NCBI GenBank assembly: GCA_903921205.1
Contig: CAIXPF010000012.1
Coordinates: 1 to 45,512, forward strand
Length of the DNA: 45,512 nucleotides
Reading direction: 5' to 3'
Source of the DNA: an uncultured Acidimicrobiia bacterium
Lineage (GTDB): Bacteria > Actinomycetota > Acidimicrobiia > Acidimicrobiales > CAIXPF01
Part shown: positions 18,962 through 29,498 of the stretch, one piece after another
Layout of the letters: each line of letters opens with the position of its first letter
How positions within the stretch are numbered: position 1 is the first letter of the stretch
Made by a program: the position numbers and the translations under genes
The notes under the pieces: model-generated
The model's input: the letters and a program-made list of their open reading frames with translations, nothing else
Told to the model about the DNA's origin: nothing
Databases searched by the model: none

Positions 18962-19552
18962 TCAGCGGCGTTCGGGCTGACGCCAATGGCGACGACAACG
19001 CAGCTCGTAGGTCACCTCATCCCCCGGCCCGAGGTCGCCCGGCACGATGGTGTCACCGTCGCGGACCTGCGCCCCGGCCACCAGCCGCGCATGGTGGGTG
19101 GCAGGCCGCCCGCACCAGCAACGGGCTTCGGAGCGGACCACCTCGAGGTGATCGGCCAGCTCGAGCAGCCGGGCCGTCGCCGGGAACAGCCGGCCGCGGA
19201 AGTCGGTCAACAGACCGAAGGCGTAGACGTCGAGGTCCTCGTCGTCAACCAGCTCGGCGAGCTGTTCGATCTGTTCCACGGCGTAGAACTGCGCCTCGTC
19301 GCAGACCAAGAACTGCAGCGGCGTGCCACCCGAGCGTGCCGACCGGCAGCGTTGCCGGATGTCGTCGTCGGGGGCGAGCTCGACCGCAGGCCGGGAGACG
19401 CCGAGCCTGCTGGCCACCGCCCCGTCACGTCGCTCCTGACGGGTGACGAGCAGCCCGCGCTGTCCGGCCAGGATCAGGTTGTGGTGGATCAGCAGGGCCA
19501 TGGTCGACTTGCCCGAACCCATGGTCCCGTAGAAGAACCGTAGCTCCGCCAT
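18962..19552 (-). CDS. tdk: Thymidine kinase (type II)
   Basis: A 196-residue salvage enzyme phosphorylating thymidine with ATP. It has the P-loop GTMGSGKST, the DEAQF catalytic/Mg segment and a C-terminal zinc-binding lasso with cysteines at CWCG and LRC. Length and order match the type II family. It starts 16 bases after ribF with no obvious ribosome site, so translation may depend on the upstream gene. Confidence 0.92.
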   Translation of the reverse strand: MAELRFFYGTMGSGKSTMALLIHHNLILAGQRGLLVTRQERRDGAVASRLGVSRPAVELAPDDDIRQRCRSARSGGTPLQFLVCDEAQFYAVEQIEQLAELVDDEDLDVYAFGLLTDFRGRLFPATARLLELADHLEVVRSEARCWCGRPATHHARLVAGAQVRDGDTIVPGDLGPGDEVTYELRCRRHWRQPERR

Positions 19553-19568
19553 GGGGATCGGGGATCGA

Positions 19569-20510
19569 TCAGCCGGCGAGGCCGAGCAGGCGGCGGGCCT
19601 CCGCCACGTCGGCGTTCATCTGGGTCACCAGGGCGTCCACCGACTCGAACCTGGCCTCGCCGCGCAGGCGGTTGGTCAGCACCACCGTCGCCGGCTCGCC
19701 GTAGAGGTCGCCGGAGAAGTCGAGCAGGAAGGCCTCGACCAGCGGGGTGGTCCCGTCCTTGTAGAAGGTCGGCCGGCGTCCCACGTTGACCGCGGCGCCG
19801 TGCCGGCTGCCGTCGGGCCGGACGTACCAGCCGGCGTACACGCCGTCGCCGGGCAGCAGGATCTCGTCGGGCACCGCCACGTTCGCAGTCGGGAAGCCGA
19901 GCGTCCGGCCGCGCCGGTCGCCGCCGATGACCATCCCCCGCAGTTCGTGGGGTCGGCCGAGCATCGCGGCCGCCGCCTCGACGTCCCCGGCGGCCACGGC
20001 CTTACGGATGGCGGTCGACGAGATGACGCCGGGTCCGGCGCGGAGCAGGTCGAGCCCGAACACCTCGAACCCGGCCGTCGCGCCCAGCGTGCCGAGCAGG
20101 GCGACGTTGCCGCCACGGTTGCGTCCGAAGTGGAAATCCTCCCCGACGACGACGCAGCAGGCCTGCAGGCAGCCGACGATCACCTCGGCCACGAAGTCCT
20201 CGGCCGACTCCTGCGAACGTTCCTCGTCGAAGCGCACGACGTAGGTGACGTCCACGCCGAGCTCCTCGAGCAACTCGAGCTTCTGGTCGAGGGTGGTCAG
20301 CAGTTTGGGCGCCGACTCCGGCCGCACCACCGAGGCCGGATGACGATCGAAGGTGATCACCGCCAACCCGGCACCGTGGGCATTCGCCTCACGACGGGTC
20401 CGCTCGATCACCGTGCGATGGCCCAGGTGGACGCCGTCATACGCCCCGATGGTCACCGCGAAGCGACGGTCGTCCGCACGCACGCCCCGCTGATCTTCGA
20501 TGACCTTCAC
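19569..20510 (-). CDS. ribF: Bifunctional riboflavin kinase / FAD synthetase
   Basis: A 313-residue enzyme that converts riboflavin to FMN and then to FAD. The N-terminal nucleotidyltransferase domain has GAYDGVHLGHR, FGRNRGGN and ISSTAIR. The C-terminal riboflavin kinase domain has GRTLGFPTAN. The GTG start at 20510 is preceded by GAGGT. It follows truB after 149 bases, as in many bacteria (truB-ribF). Its FAD product is the cofactor presumed for the permuted oxidase at 3710-5557. Confidence 0.94.
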   Translation of the reverse strand: MKVIEDQRGVRADDRRFAVTIGAYDGVHLGHRTVIERTRREANAHGAGLAVITFDRHPASVVRPESAPKLLTTLDQKLELLEELGVDVTYVVRFDEERSQESAEDFVAEVIVGCLQACCVVVGEDFHFGRNRGGNVALLGTLGATAGFEVFGLDLLRAGPGVISSTAIRKAVAAGDVEAAAAMLGRPHELRGMVIGGDRRGRTLGFPTANVAVPDEILLPGDGVYAGWYVRPDGSRHGAAVNVGRRPTFYKDGTTPLVEAFLLDFSGDLYGEPATVVLTNRLRGEARFESVDALVTQMNADVAEARRLLGLAG

Positions 20511-20659
20511 CGGTGTACCTCACCCACAACCCAGGAGCCGACCCGGCCCGCACGCACAACAGCGAGACGCTACTCCCCCACCGGGACGGCACACCTCACC
20601 CGCCGCCCGACCACCCGTGTCCCGCCCGAGCCTCCCACCGGCCGGTCCAGTCCCAGCGC

Positions 20660-21583
20660 TCAGACGGGCTCGGCGGTCGGGCCGGTCCGGGCGACCACGA
20701 CCACCGGCCGGAACGCGTCGCCGACGGCCTCGACCACCGCCACGAGGTCGCCGTCGGGCCCGTACACGGCCGAGACCGACGGGTCCCCGGACGCGAGCGG
20801 AGCGACGCTGCGCATGGCGACCGATCCGGGGCCGAGCAGGCGGCCCTGCACCAACGCCGCAACACCCGCGGCATCGGTGTCCAAGCCCGGATAGTCCCGC
20901 AGGACCTCGCGCATGGGCAGCAGCTCGAGTTCGTCGAGCCCCCGCGCCTCGGTGAGGCCGAAGCCGCCGACCGCGGTCCGGCGCAGGTTGCGGAGATGAG
21001 CGCCGCCACCGAGGGCCGTACCGAGGTCAGCGGCGAGCGAACGGATGTAGGTGCCCGAACCGCACTCGACCGCCAGGCGGAACACCCCCGCTTCGTCCGC
21101 CGATTCGACGTCGATTCGGCGAATCACCACCCTGCGGGCCTTTCGCTCGATCTCGATACCCTCGCGCGCCAGCTCGTGCAGGCGTCGGCCGTCGACCTTG
21201 ATGGCGGACACCATCGGCGGGACCTGGTCGATCTCACCGATAAACGCAGGCAGCACGGCGCGGACGTCGTCGAGGGTGACGCCGTCCATGGCGAAGGTCC
21301 CGGTGACCTCACCGGCGGCATCGAGCGTCGAGGTGGTGGTCCCCAACACCAGCTCACCGACGTACGCCTTGCCCAGATCGGTCAGGAAGCGCAGCAACCG
21401 CGTCGCCCGGCCGACGCCGAGAACCAGGACCCCGGTGGCATCCGGGTCGAGCGTGCCCGAATGGCCCACCTTGCGGGTGCCGAGCAACCCACGCGACTTG
21501 GCGACCACGTCGTGAGAGGTCCAACCGGCCGGTTTGTCGACGACGCACACCCCGTCAATCGGCGGCGCCGGACGACGAGCCAT
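20660..21583 (-). CDS. truB: tRNA pseudouridine55 synthase TruB
   Basis: A 307-residue synthase making pseudouridine 55 in the T-loop of tRNA. It has KPAGWTSHDVV near the start and the catalytic Asp in GHSGTLDPDATGVL; a C-terminal PUA-like region follows. I chose the ATG at 21583, with GGAGG 7 bases upstream; this makes the gene overlap rbfA by 29 bases. The 149 bases between its stop and ribF contain nothing I can name. Confidence 0.93.
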   Translation of the reverse strand: MARRPAPPIDGVCVVDKPAGWTSHDVVAKSRGLLGTRKVGHSGTLDPDATGVLVLGVGRATRLLRFLTDLGKAYVGELVLGTTTSTLDAAGEVTGTFAMDGVTLDDVRAVLPAFIGEIDQVPPMVSAIKVDGRRLHELAREGIEIERKARRVVIRRIDVESADEAGVFRLAVECGSGTYIRSLAADLGTALGGGAHLRNLRRTAVGGFGLTEARGLDELELLPMREVLRDYPGLDTDAAGVAALVQGRLLGPGSVAMRSVAPLASGDPSVSAVYGPDGDLVAVVEAVGDAFRPVVVVARTGPTAEPV

Positions 21584-22061
21584 CCCGGTCCTCCCCGTTC
21601 GGATCGGCCCCACCGTCACGGCCCGACGCTCCCTCGTGCGCGGCGGGATCTGCGCCGGCGACGTCGTCCGCGACATCGTCGTCCGGCAGCGGTCCGAGCT
21701 CACGGAGTAGCGCCTCGACCCGCAGACCCTCCCGGACACCCCGGTCGGGACCGAAATGCAGCTCAGGGGTACGACGCAACCTGGCCTGACGGCCGATCGC
21801 CGACTGCAGCCGGACCCGGCGTTCAGCCAACGCCTCGAGCACCACCGGGTCGGACTCCGCTCCCCCGAGCGACGAGTAGAACACCGTTGCCGTGGTCAGC
21901 TCGGGGTTGGTGTCCACCCCGGTGATGCTGACCCACTCGAGGCGGGGGTCGTCGATTCGCTCGAGCTCGTCGCCGATGATCTCGCGCAGCAGCTCGTTCA
22001 CCCGGGCGGTACGCGGGAAGTCCCGGCTCCCGCCACCATGGCTACGTCGACGTCGGTTCAT
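21555..22061 (-). CDS. rbfA: Ribosome-binding factor A
   Basis: A 168-residue cold-adaptation and 16S maturation factor. The KH-like domain occupies residues 15-115, including VNELLREIIGDELERIDDPR and LRRTPELHFGPD. The last 40 residues are an acidic, Gly/Asp/Ala-rich tail longer than in most homologues. AGGTGA lies 8 bases before the ATG. It is placed between a DUF503 gene and truB, the usual order. Confidence 0.93.
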   Translation of the reverse strand: MNRRRRSHGGGSRDFPRTARVNELLREIIGDELERIDDPRLEWVSITGVDTNPELTTATVFYSSLGGAESDPVVLEALAERRVRLQSAIGRQARLRRTPELHFGPDRGVREGLRVEALLRELGPLPDDDVADDVAGADPAAHEGASGRDGGADPNGEDRDGSSSGAAD

Positions 22062-22172
22062 GGTCGTTCACCTGCCCTGTTCCGGCGCCGCGCGCCGCCG
22101 CCGGCAGCACCGGCACGGTAGTTCGGAATGATCGAGGTTCAGTCATCGCGTCGCGTCACCCGTCACGGTGGA

Positions 22173-22463
22173 TCACGCATCGTCGAGCCAGCTGCGCTCG
22201 GCGAGGAGCACCTCCACCTCGGGGAAGGACCAGACGAACCGTTCGACCTCGTCCATGATCGCCCTGGCCTGATGAGACGCCACCGACACGACGGCGAACC
22301 CGATTTCGGCGCGCTGCCACCGGTCAAGCCCACCCACCTCGGCGGCACTGACCCGAAAACGGTGGCGAGCGCCGTCGATAATCGGCTTCACCACCTGCCG
22401 CCGGTCCTTCAAGGACCGGCAGGCAGGCAAGTGGAGATCCATGCGGAGGGCGAGGACGAACAC
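22173..22463 (-). CDS. ylxP: DUF503 (YlxP-like) protein
   Basis: A 96-residue protein starting at GTG 22463 with the family pattern ALRMDLHLPACRSLKDRR and the later segment GFAVVSVASHQARAIMDEVERF. YlxP-like proteins are found between infB and rbfA and have been linked to ribosome biogenesis, without a defined biochemical role. It lies 23 bases after infB. Confidence 0.92.
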   Translation of the reverse strand: MFVLALRMDLHLPACRSLKDRRQVVKPIIDGARHRFRVSAAEVGGLDRWQRAEIGFAVVSVASHQARAIMDEVERFVWSFPEVEVLLAERSWLDDA

Positions 22464-22486
22464 GACCGACCCTTCACCGTCAGGGC

Positions 22487-25400
22487 TCAGCTACGGGGGA
22501 TCTCCCGATCCTCATAGGTCTCGATGATGTCGCCCTGCTTGAGGTCCTGGAAGTCCGACAGGCCGATACCGCATTCGTAGCCGGTGTTGACCTCTCGGGC
22601 GTCGTCCTTGAAACGCCGCAGCGACGAGACAGTGCCCTTCCAGATGATCGTGCCCTCCCGAAGGAAGCGCACCTTGGAGTTTCGGGTGATCGTGCCGCTG
22701 AGCACGTAGCAACCGGCGATCGAACCGACTTTCGGCACCCGGAAGATCTCCCGGACCTCGGCCTCGCCGGTGACCACTTCCTCGAACTCCGGAGCGAGCA
22801 GGCCGAGCATGGCGTTCTCGATGTCCTCGAGAACGTTGTAGATGATCTCGTAGGTACGGATCTCCACGCCCTCTTGGTCGGCCATCTCCCGCACCTTGCG
22901 GTCCGGTCGGACGTTGAAGCCGATCAGCGTGGCATTCGAGGCCGCCGCGAGCTGGATGTCGCTCTTGGTGATGCCGCCCACACCCCGCAGCACGAAGTTC
23001 AGCTTCACGTCGTCGCGCTCGAGTTTCTTGAGCGACTCCGTCAACGCCTCGAGCGAGCCCGTCACGTCGGCCTTCAGGATGAGGTTGAGCGTTGCCGTCT
23101 CGCCGGCCTGGATCTGCCGGAACACGTCCTCGAGGCGAGCGCCGCCCGCTGCGATGTGCGGCACGCTGCCCAACGACGCCTGACGCTGCCAGTGCTCACG
23201 GGTCTGGGCGACCTCGCGGGACACCTTCTCGCTCGGCGCCACGATGAAGTCGTCGCCGGCCTCGGCAACCTCGGACAGGCCGAGGATCTGCACCGGCGTG
23301 GACGGTCCGACCGACTTGACCTGCTTGCCCTTGTCGTCGATGAGTGCCCGCACCTTGCCCCAAGCGGCACCGGCGACCACCGGGTCACCGACCTTCAGGG
23401 TTCCGCGCTGCACCAGAACCGTCGCCACCGGACCACGTCCGATGTCGAGGTTGGACTCGAGCACCACGCCCGTCGCCCGGCCCGTGGCGTTGGCCCGCAG
23501 GTCCTCGACCTCGGACACCACGAGCAGGTTCTCGAGCAGATCGTCCACGCCGAGGTTCTGCAGTGCAGAGACCTCGACCATGATCGTGTCGCCGCCCCAG
23601 GCCTCGGGGATCAACCCCCGCTCGGACAACTGCTGCATGACCCGGTTGGGGTCGGCCTCGGCGCGGTCGATCTTGTTGATCGCCACGACGATGGGAACCT
23701 CGGCCGCACGAGCGTGCTGGATTGCCTCGAGTGTCTGGGGCATGACCCCGTCGTCGGCCGCAACGACCAGCACGACGATGTCGGTGGCGTCGGCACCGCG
23801 AGCACGCATGGCCGTGAAGGCCTCGTGGCCGGGGGTGTCGATGAAGGTGATCAGCTGACCGCCCTTTTCGACCTGGTAGGCCCCGATGTGCTGGGTGATA
23901 CCGCCGGCCTCGCCCGCCACCACGTTGGTGTTGCGGATCTGGTCGAGCAGCTTCGTCTTGCCGTGGTCGACGTGACCCATCACGGTGATGACCGGGGGAC
24001 GCAGCGGCAGCGAGTCGTAATCCTCGTCGTCGTCGACGAGATCGAGGCCGAGACGCCCGCGGAGTTGAACCTCCTGCTCCTCGCCCGGGTCGACCATCTT
24101 GAGTTGCGCGCCGACCTCTGCGGCGAACAGCTCCATCATGTCGTCGGACAGCGACTGGGTCGCGGTGATCATCTCACCCTGCTGGAGCAGGAACCGCACG
24201 ACGTCGGCGGCCGTACGGTTCAGCTTCGGACCGAACTGCTGCGCAGTCGATCCTCGTTCGACGACCACCTCGCCCTCGGGCACCGGTGCATTGACCGGCG
24301 TGTACGTCGGCATGTCGAGCGGCTGCAGCTCTTCCATGCTGCGACGACGACGGCTCTTTCGACGCTGCTGCGGACCGCGACGACCGCCCGGTCCACCACC
24401 GGGACCACCACGGCCTGGGCCTCCACCACCGGGGCCACCACCGGGACGACCGGCGAAACCACCGCCGGGACCGCCACCCGGACCACCGCCGGGACCGCCG
24501 GGACCGCCACCCGGACGACCACCGAAGCCGCCACCGGGACGACCGGCGAAGCCGCCGCCACCACCGGGACCGCCACCAGGGCGCGACCCGCCCGGTCCAC
24601 CAGGACCACCCGGTCCACCAGGGCCGCCGGGACGACGCGGGCCACCGGGCGGCGGCGGGATCGGCCGACCGGTACGCGAGAGAGGGGGACCGCCTGGGGG
24701 CGGGGGAATCGGACGACCCGACACCGACGTGGGCGGGCCGCCGGGACGCGGGGGCCCGGGCGGCCGCGGGCCGCCAGGGCCAGGACGCATCCCGGGCATC
24801 GGAGGCCTGGTCCCGGGAGGCGGACCTGCCGGACGGGGGGCACCCGGCGCACCTGGTGCACCGGTCGGACCAGCACCCGGTGCCGGAGGACGAGGGGGCT
24901 GACCTGGCGCAGGCGGACGCGGACCGGCCGGCATGCCAGGGCGGGGCGCGCCCGGACCGGCACCCGGCACGGGAGGACGAGGGGGCTGACCCGGCGCAGG
25001 CGGACGCGGACCGGCCGGCGCTCCGGGCCGAGGACCAGCGGGAGCAGCAGCGTCGGGCCGACGAGGAACCTCGCGACCACCTGATGCGATCGGGGCTCGA
25101 CCGGGCGGCGGGCCCTGTGGCCGGCCCATCGGCGGCGGGCCCTGCGGTGCAGGTCGGACCCCGGGGCCAGCTCGCGGCGGCACCGGCGCGCCACCGGTGG
25201 GGGGCGCAGGAGGACGGGGAGCCTGCGGGGGCACGGCCCGGGCCACCGGGGCCGGAGCCTCCGGAGTCGGCGGGGCCGGGGACATCGACGCTGCGGACAC
25301 AGGCTGCGGCGGCTCCACAGGAGCGACCGGAGCGACCTCGGCCAACGGAACACTCGGTGCCGGGGTGGCTGGAGCGGGCACCTCAACCGGAGCAACGGAC

Positions 25401-25687
25401 GCCGGCGTCACCGAGGTAACAGCCGCTGGAGTCTCGACCACGGGCACAGGGGCCGGGGCAGCAGGCTTGGCTGTTCTCGGGGGAAGGGGCTCGTCCTCGG
25501 GCGGTTGGTGATCGCGGACCAAGCCATCGCGCTCGGCGCGGCGACGTACACGGTCTGCCTGGGCTTCCACCACACTCGACGAGTGGCTCTTCACCCCGAT
25601 CCCGAGCGCGTCACAGAGGTCGAGCGTCTCCTTGTTGGTAAGACCGAGCTCTCGTGCGAGCTCGTACAGCCGAATCTTTGCGGGCAA
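22487..25687 (-). CDS. infB: Translation initiation factor IF-2
   Basis: A 1066-residue GTPase that brings initiator tRNA to the 30S subunit. An N-terminal IF2_N domain ([20 protein letters not shown]) is followed by a very long Pro/Gly/Arg-rich linker (about residues 60-460). After that come a second IF2_N-like domain near [15 protein letters not shown], then the G domain with [16 protein letters not shown] and NKID, and domains II to IV. The start is TTG at 25687, chosen because the conserved N-terminus begins right there. No strong ribosome site is close, so initiation may be weak. It is about 180 residues longer than an E. coli-type IF-2 because of the linker. Confidence 0.95.
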   Translation of the reverse strand: MPAKIRLYELARELGLTNKETLDLCDALGIGVKSHSSSVVEAQADRVRRRAERDGLVRDHQPPEDEPLPPRTAKPAAPAPVPVVETPAAVTSVTPASVAPVEVPAPATPAPSVPLAEVAPVAPVEPPQPVSAASMSPAPPTPEAPAPVARAVPPQAPRPPAPPTGGAPVPPRAGPGVRPAPQGPPPMGRPQGPPPGRAPIASGGREVPRRPDAAAPAGPRPGAPAGPRPPAPGQPPRPPVPGAGPGAPRPGMPAGPRPPAPGQPPRPPAPGAGPTGAPGAPGAPRPAGPPPGTRPPMPGMRPGPGGPRPPGPPRPGGPPTSVSGRPIPPPPGGPPLSRTGRPIPPPPGGPRRPGGPGGPGGPGGPGGSRPGGGPGGGGGFAGRPGGGFGGRPGGGPGGPGGGPGGGPGGGFAGRPGGGPGGGGPGRGGPGGGPGGRRGPQQRRKSRRRRSMEELQPLDMPTYTPVNAPVPEGEVVVERGSTAQQFGPKLNRTAADVVRFLLQQGEMITATQSLSDDMMELFAAEVGAQLKMVDPGEEQEVQLRGRLGLDLVDDDEDYDSLPLRPPVITVMGHVDHGKTKLLDQIRNTNVVAGEAGGITQHIGAYQVEKGGQLITFIDTPGHEAFTAMRARGADATDIVVLVVAADDGVMPQTLEAIQHARAAEVPIVVAINKIDRAEADPNRVMQQLSERGLIPEAWGGDTIMVEVSALQNLGVDDLLENLLVVSEVEDLRANATGRATGVVLESNLDIGRGPVATVLVQRGTLKVGDPVVAGAAWGKVRALIDDKGKQVKSVGPSTPVQILGLSEVAEAGDDFIVAPSEKVSREVAQTREHWQRQASLGSVPHIAAGGARLEDVFRQIQAGETATLNLILKADVTGSLEALTESLKKLERDDVKLNFVLRGVGGITKSDIQLAAASNATLIGFNVRPDRKVREMADQEGVEIRTYEIIYNVLEDIENAMLGLLAPEFEEVVTGEAEVREIFRVPKVGSIAGCYVLSGTITRNSKVRFLREGTIIWKGTVSSLRRFKDDAREVNTGYECGIGLSDFQDLKQGDIIETYEDREIPRS
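24885..25019 (-). repeat. 48-bp direct repeat inside the infB linker
   Basis: Positions 24885-24932 and 24972-25019 are identical except for one base, with an 87-bp period. They encode two copies of a 29-residue unit containing [15 protein letters not shown]. The array lies in the low-complexity linker of IF-2 and suggests recent expansion. Confidence 0.9.
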
Positions 25688-25779
25688 GTGCTGTCTCAGC
25701 CCCTCAGGTCTGTCAATTGGGCGACACGGGCCGCCAGCCCCCGGAACACTCGCGGGCAGGCCACACGCGACCGATCATG

Positions 25780-26040
25780 CTAGTCGGCACAGGCAGCGTC
25801 TCGGAAACCACTCAGATCGACGATGCCATCGGGCGACGGTGGGAGCACCGGGGTCCGGCGCAGGGCACGGGTCCAGGCACGCCGCTTCGCCGCTTGGTCC
25901 CAACAACTCTGGGCAGGGCACAGCCACGCGCCGCGACCGGGCGCGACACGACTGAGGATCAGTCCGCCACCGTCCCCGACGACGAATCGACGCAACTCCT
26001 CCTGCGGTCGGACAGCACGACAGCCGATGCAGGTACGCAT
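25780..26040 (-). CDS. ylxR: YlxR-family RNA-binding/nucleoid-associated protein (DUF448)
   Basis: An 86-residue protein beginning MRTCIGCR, with the family's [10 protein letters not shown] segment. YlxR proteins bind nucleic acid and have been implicated in RNase P function and transcriptional control in Firmicutes. The gene follows nusA after 16 bases. Its ATG at 26040 has no Shine-Dalgarno sequence and lies inside a 13-bp inverted repeat (26018-26049), so its translation probably depends on ribosomes arriving from nusA. Confidence 0.9.
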   Translation of the reverse strand: MRTCIGCRAVRPQEELRRFVVGDGGGLILSRVAPGRGAWLCPAQSCWDQAAKRRAWTRALRRTPVLPPSPDGIVDLSGFRDAACAD

Positions 26041-26049
26041 CGGCTGTCG
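26018..26049 (-). promoter_or_regulatory. 13-bp hairpin burying the ylxR start codon
   Basis: On the - strand CGACAGCCGATGC, a 6-base loop and its exact complement form a perfect 13-bp stem. The ATG of ylxR is in the 5' arm and codons 4-8 are in the 3' arm. The nusA stop codon lies only 8 bases outside the stem. The layout fits translational coupling or attenuation. Confidence 0.7.
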
Positions 26050-26056
26050 GGGTGCA

Positions 26057-27235
<1,179 letters not shown>

Positions 27236-27299
27236 GCCTGCACTCCATTTCGGCGCGACGGGGCGCCGTCTCCGGACCGGACGAGGGTGGATCGCACCC

Positions 27300-27866
27300 T
27301 CATGGTTGGTCTCCGGCCATGGTCATTTCGTTCTTCGACGCTGCGGATCGGGCCTTGGAAGCCTTCGCCGCACCGGGTTTGGATCCCTTTCCCGGCTTGG
27401 GACCGGGACCCCATTCGAACACGGTTCGCGCCTTGTCGATGGCCCGGTAGCCGATCTCCAGCGTCTCGGGTTCGTCGGTGGCTCTGATCGGCTCGGTACG
27501 CACCGTGATCCCGTCGTCGTCGGCCGCCAACAAGATGCCGGTCAGCCTTTCGGTCTTCGGTTCACGGGTCCAGCGGAAGGTGATCTTCTGGCCGAGCACC
27601 GCTGCGAAATGGCGAGGCGTGCGCAAGGGCCGCTCGACACCGGGGCTGGAGACCTCGAGCGTGTAGCGGGCCGAGATCGGATCCGCCTCGTCGAGCGCCC
27701 GGGAGACCTGCTGGGTCACCTCGGACAGACGATCGAGGCTGATGCCACCCGGTTCGTCCACCACCACGCGCACCACGACGCCGCGATGCTCGACGTCCAC
27801 GAGTTCGACGCCGAGCGCATCGACGACCGGCGTGACGACGTTCGACACAGCCTGGGCAATCGTCAT
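27300..27866 (-). CDS. rimP: Ribosome maturation factor RimP
   Basis: A 188-residue factor for 30S maturation, with the conserved stretch VDEPGGISLDRLSEVTQQVS and LEVSSPGVERPL. A basic, Lys/Ala/Ser-rich extension of about 30 residues follows the SH3-like domain. The ATG at 27866 has an AGGAGG site 4 bases upstream. It is the first gene of the rimP-nusA-ylxR-infB unit and has its own candidate promoter and structured leader. Confidence 0.93.
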   Translation of the reverse strand: MTIAQAVSNVVTPVVDALGVELVDVEHRGVVVRVVVDEPGGISLDRLSEVTQQVSRALDEADPISARYTLEVSSPGVERPLRTPRHFAAVLGQKITFRWTREPKTERLTGILLAADDDGITVRTEPIRATDEPETLEIGYRAIDKARTVFEWGPGPKPGKGSKPGAAKASKARSAASKNEMTMAGDQP

Positions 27867-27908
27867 CACACCTCCTGCGGGTTCGGGCGTTCTGCGGCCG
27901 GGATCAGC

Positions 27909-27935
27909 GAAGGCGTGGGCAACGCCCACGCCTTC
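27909..27935 (-). other. Stable hairpin in the rimP-nusA leader
   Basis: GAAGGCGTGGGC, a 3-base loop and its exact complement make a perfect 12-bp stem 43 bases before rimP, with no T-run on either side. It sits downstream of the candidate TATAAT box, so it would be in the 5' leader of the rimP-nusA message. It may instead mark the end of the proS transcript. Confidence 0.6.
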
Positions 27936-27963
27936 AGCGATTCGCTCGAACGTTGGTCTGCCG

Positions 27964-27969
27964 ATTATA
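27964..27969 (-). promoter_or_regulatory. Candidate -10 box (TATAAT) for rimP-nusA-infB
   Basis: A perfect TATAAT on the - strand about 95 bases before rimP, rare in such GC-rich DNA. I find no good -35 hexamer at 16-18 bases. Transcription would begin near 27957. Confidence 0.5.
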
Positions 27970-27998
27970 GCGGCCCGATCCGAATCGGCTGCCCATGC

Positions 27999-28015
27999 GG
28001 GCCGGGCGGGCCGGG
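27999..28015 (+). other. G-quadruplex motif upstream of the rimP promoter
   Basis: Four GGG runs separated by 2, 1 and 2 bases fit the canonical G-quadruplex pattern on the + strand, just upstream of the candidate rimP promoter and downstream of proS. GC-rich genomes contain such motifs by chance. Confidence 0.4.
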
Positions 28016-28050
28016 CCGCCAAGGTCGATCCGGCGTACGCCGCCGCACGG

Positions 28051-29460
28051 TCAGTAGGCCCGGGCCACCACGGCGACGACCTCGTCGCCGAGTTCGGTGG
28101 GAACCGTTCCGTCGGGGTTCTGCAGGCAGCGCACGGTGATGGCCTTCGCCGCCAACGCCTCCTCGCCCTGCTCCCCCAGAACCGACCAGCGAATTCGGGC
28201 GAAGCCGGTCTGAGCCGCCTCGGCCGCCTCCTCGATGGTGTCGACGACGACCGTACGGTTGTCTCGTCGGGCCGTGGCAGCGGCCAGCAGCCCGTCCTGG
28301 ACGCCCTGCAGCGCCGCGGCCACGGCCTCGGGCACTGCGTCGAGACCAACCGCAACCTTCGTCCCGTCGTCGCGTCGCGCCAGGGTGACCTGGCCCTCCT
28401 TGAGATCGCGGGGCCCGACCTCGATCCGAACCGGGACGCCCTTGAGCTCCCAGTCGGTCGCGCGGCGGCCGAAGCTGGCCGAGGTGTGCGCATCAAGCCT
28501 GGCCCGGACCCCGGCGGCAGCGAGGCGATCCACCAACGCCTGTGCAGCCTCTCCCGCACCGTCCTCGTCCCGTACCAGCAGCACCACCACCTGCACGTGG
28601 GCAAGACGAGGCGGCACCCGCATGCCCGCATCGTCCCCGTGACACATGATCAGCCCACCCAACATACGCGTCGAGGTTCCCCATGACGTCGTCCAGCAGA
28701 GCTGCCGTTGACCACCGGCATCGAGGAAATCGATGTCGAAGGCCTTGGCGAAGTTCTGACCCAGCTCATGGCTCGTGCCCATTTGCAAGGCCTTCCCGTC
28801 ACCCATCATCGCCTCGCAGGCCATGGTGTTGATGGCCCCGGCGAACCGCTCCCGGCGGGTCTTGACACCGACCAGGACCGGCATGGCCAACACGTTCACC
28901 ATGAAATCCCGGTAGGCCTCGAGCAGGATACGGGTGGCGTAGGCGGCACCGTCCTCGCGTGAGGCGTGGGCCGTGTGCCCTTCCTGCCACAGGAACTCGG
29001 TGGTCCGCAGGAACACCCGGGGACGAAGTTCCCAACGCACGACGTTGGCCCACTGGTTCAGCAGCAGCGGCAAGTCGCGGTAGGACTGGATCCACTTGGC
29101 CATGAACTCGCCGAACACTGTTTCCGAGGTCGGCCGAACCACCACCGGCTCCTCGAGCTCCTTGCCACCGGCGTGGGTCACCACGGCCAACTCCGGGCTG
29201 AAGCCCTCGACGTGTTCCGCCTCGCGGCGCAGATAGCTCTCGGGTATGAACAGCGGCATGTAGACGTTCTCGGCGCCGCATGCCTTGATCCGGGCGTCCA
29301 TCTCGGCCTGCATGCGTTCCCACAGGCCGTAGCCGTACGGTCGGATCACCATCGTGCCGCGCACCGGACCGTTGTCGGCGAGTTCCGCCTTGGCCAGGAC
29401 ATCCTGGTACCAACGCGGGAAGTCCTCTGCTTGGGGGGTGAGGATGGGAGCCTTGGCCAT
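28051..29460 (-). CDS. proS: Prolyl-tRNA synthetase, archaeal/eukaryote-like (ProS type 3)
   Basis: A 469-residue class II synthetase charging tRNA(Pro). Motif 2 lies in NVVRWELRPRVFLRTTEFLWQ-type sequence with RPTSETV upstream, and motif 3 in GTSTRMLGGLIMCHGDD. The anticodon-binding domain follows. There is no editing insertion between motifs 2 and 3, which with the length identifies the archaeal-type enzyme, not the longer bacterial form. I chose the ATG at 29460, giving the family N-terminus AKAPILTPQAEDFPRWY. It is the last gene of the rpsB-to-proS run, 38 bases after ispG. A YbaK-type editor is encoded at 8802-9290. Confidence 0.93.
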   Translation of the reverse strand: MAKAPILTPQAEDFPRWYQDVLAKAELADNGPVRGTMVIRPYGYGLWERMQAEMDARIKACGAENVYMPLFIPESYLRREAEHVEGFSPELAVVTHAGGKELEEPVVVRPTSETVFGEFMAKWIQSYRDLPLLLNQWANVVRWELRPRVFLRTTEFLWQEGHTAHASREDGAAYATRILLEAYRDFMVNVLAMPVLVGVKTRRERFAGAINTMACEAMMGDGKALQMGTSHELGQNFAKAFDIDFLDAGGQRQLCWTTSWGTSTRMLGGLIMCHGDDAGMRVPPRLAHVQVVVLLVRDEDGAGEAAQALVDRLAAAGVRARLDAHTSASFGRRATDWELKGVPVRIEVGPRDLKEGQVTLARRDDGTKVAVGLDAVPEAVAAALQGVQDGLLAAATARRDNRTVVVDTIEEAAEAAQTGFARIRWSVLGEQGEEALAAKAITVRCLQNPDGTVPTELGDEVVAVVARAY

Positions 29461-29498
29461 AGGCCACGGATGGTACCGGCCATAGGGCCGGCGGACCG

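Noticed and set aside
24337-25147. Possible CRISPR-like or satellite array
   Set aside because: The repeats are in frame inside infB, have no uniform repeat-spacer pattern and encode a Pro/Gly linker.
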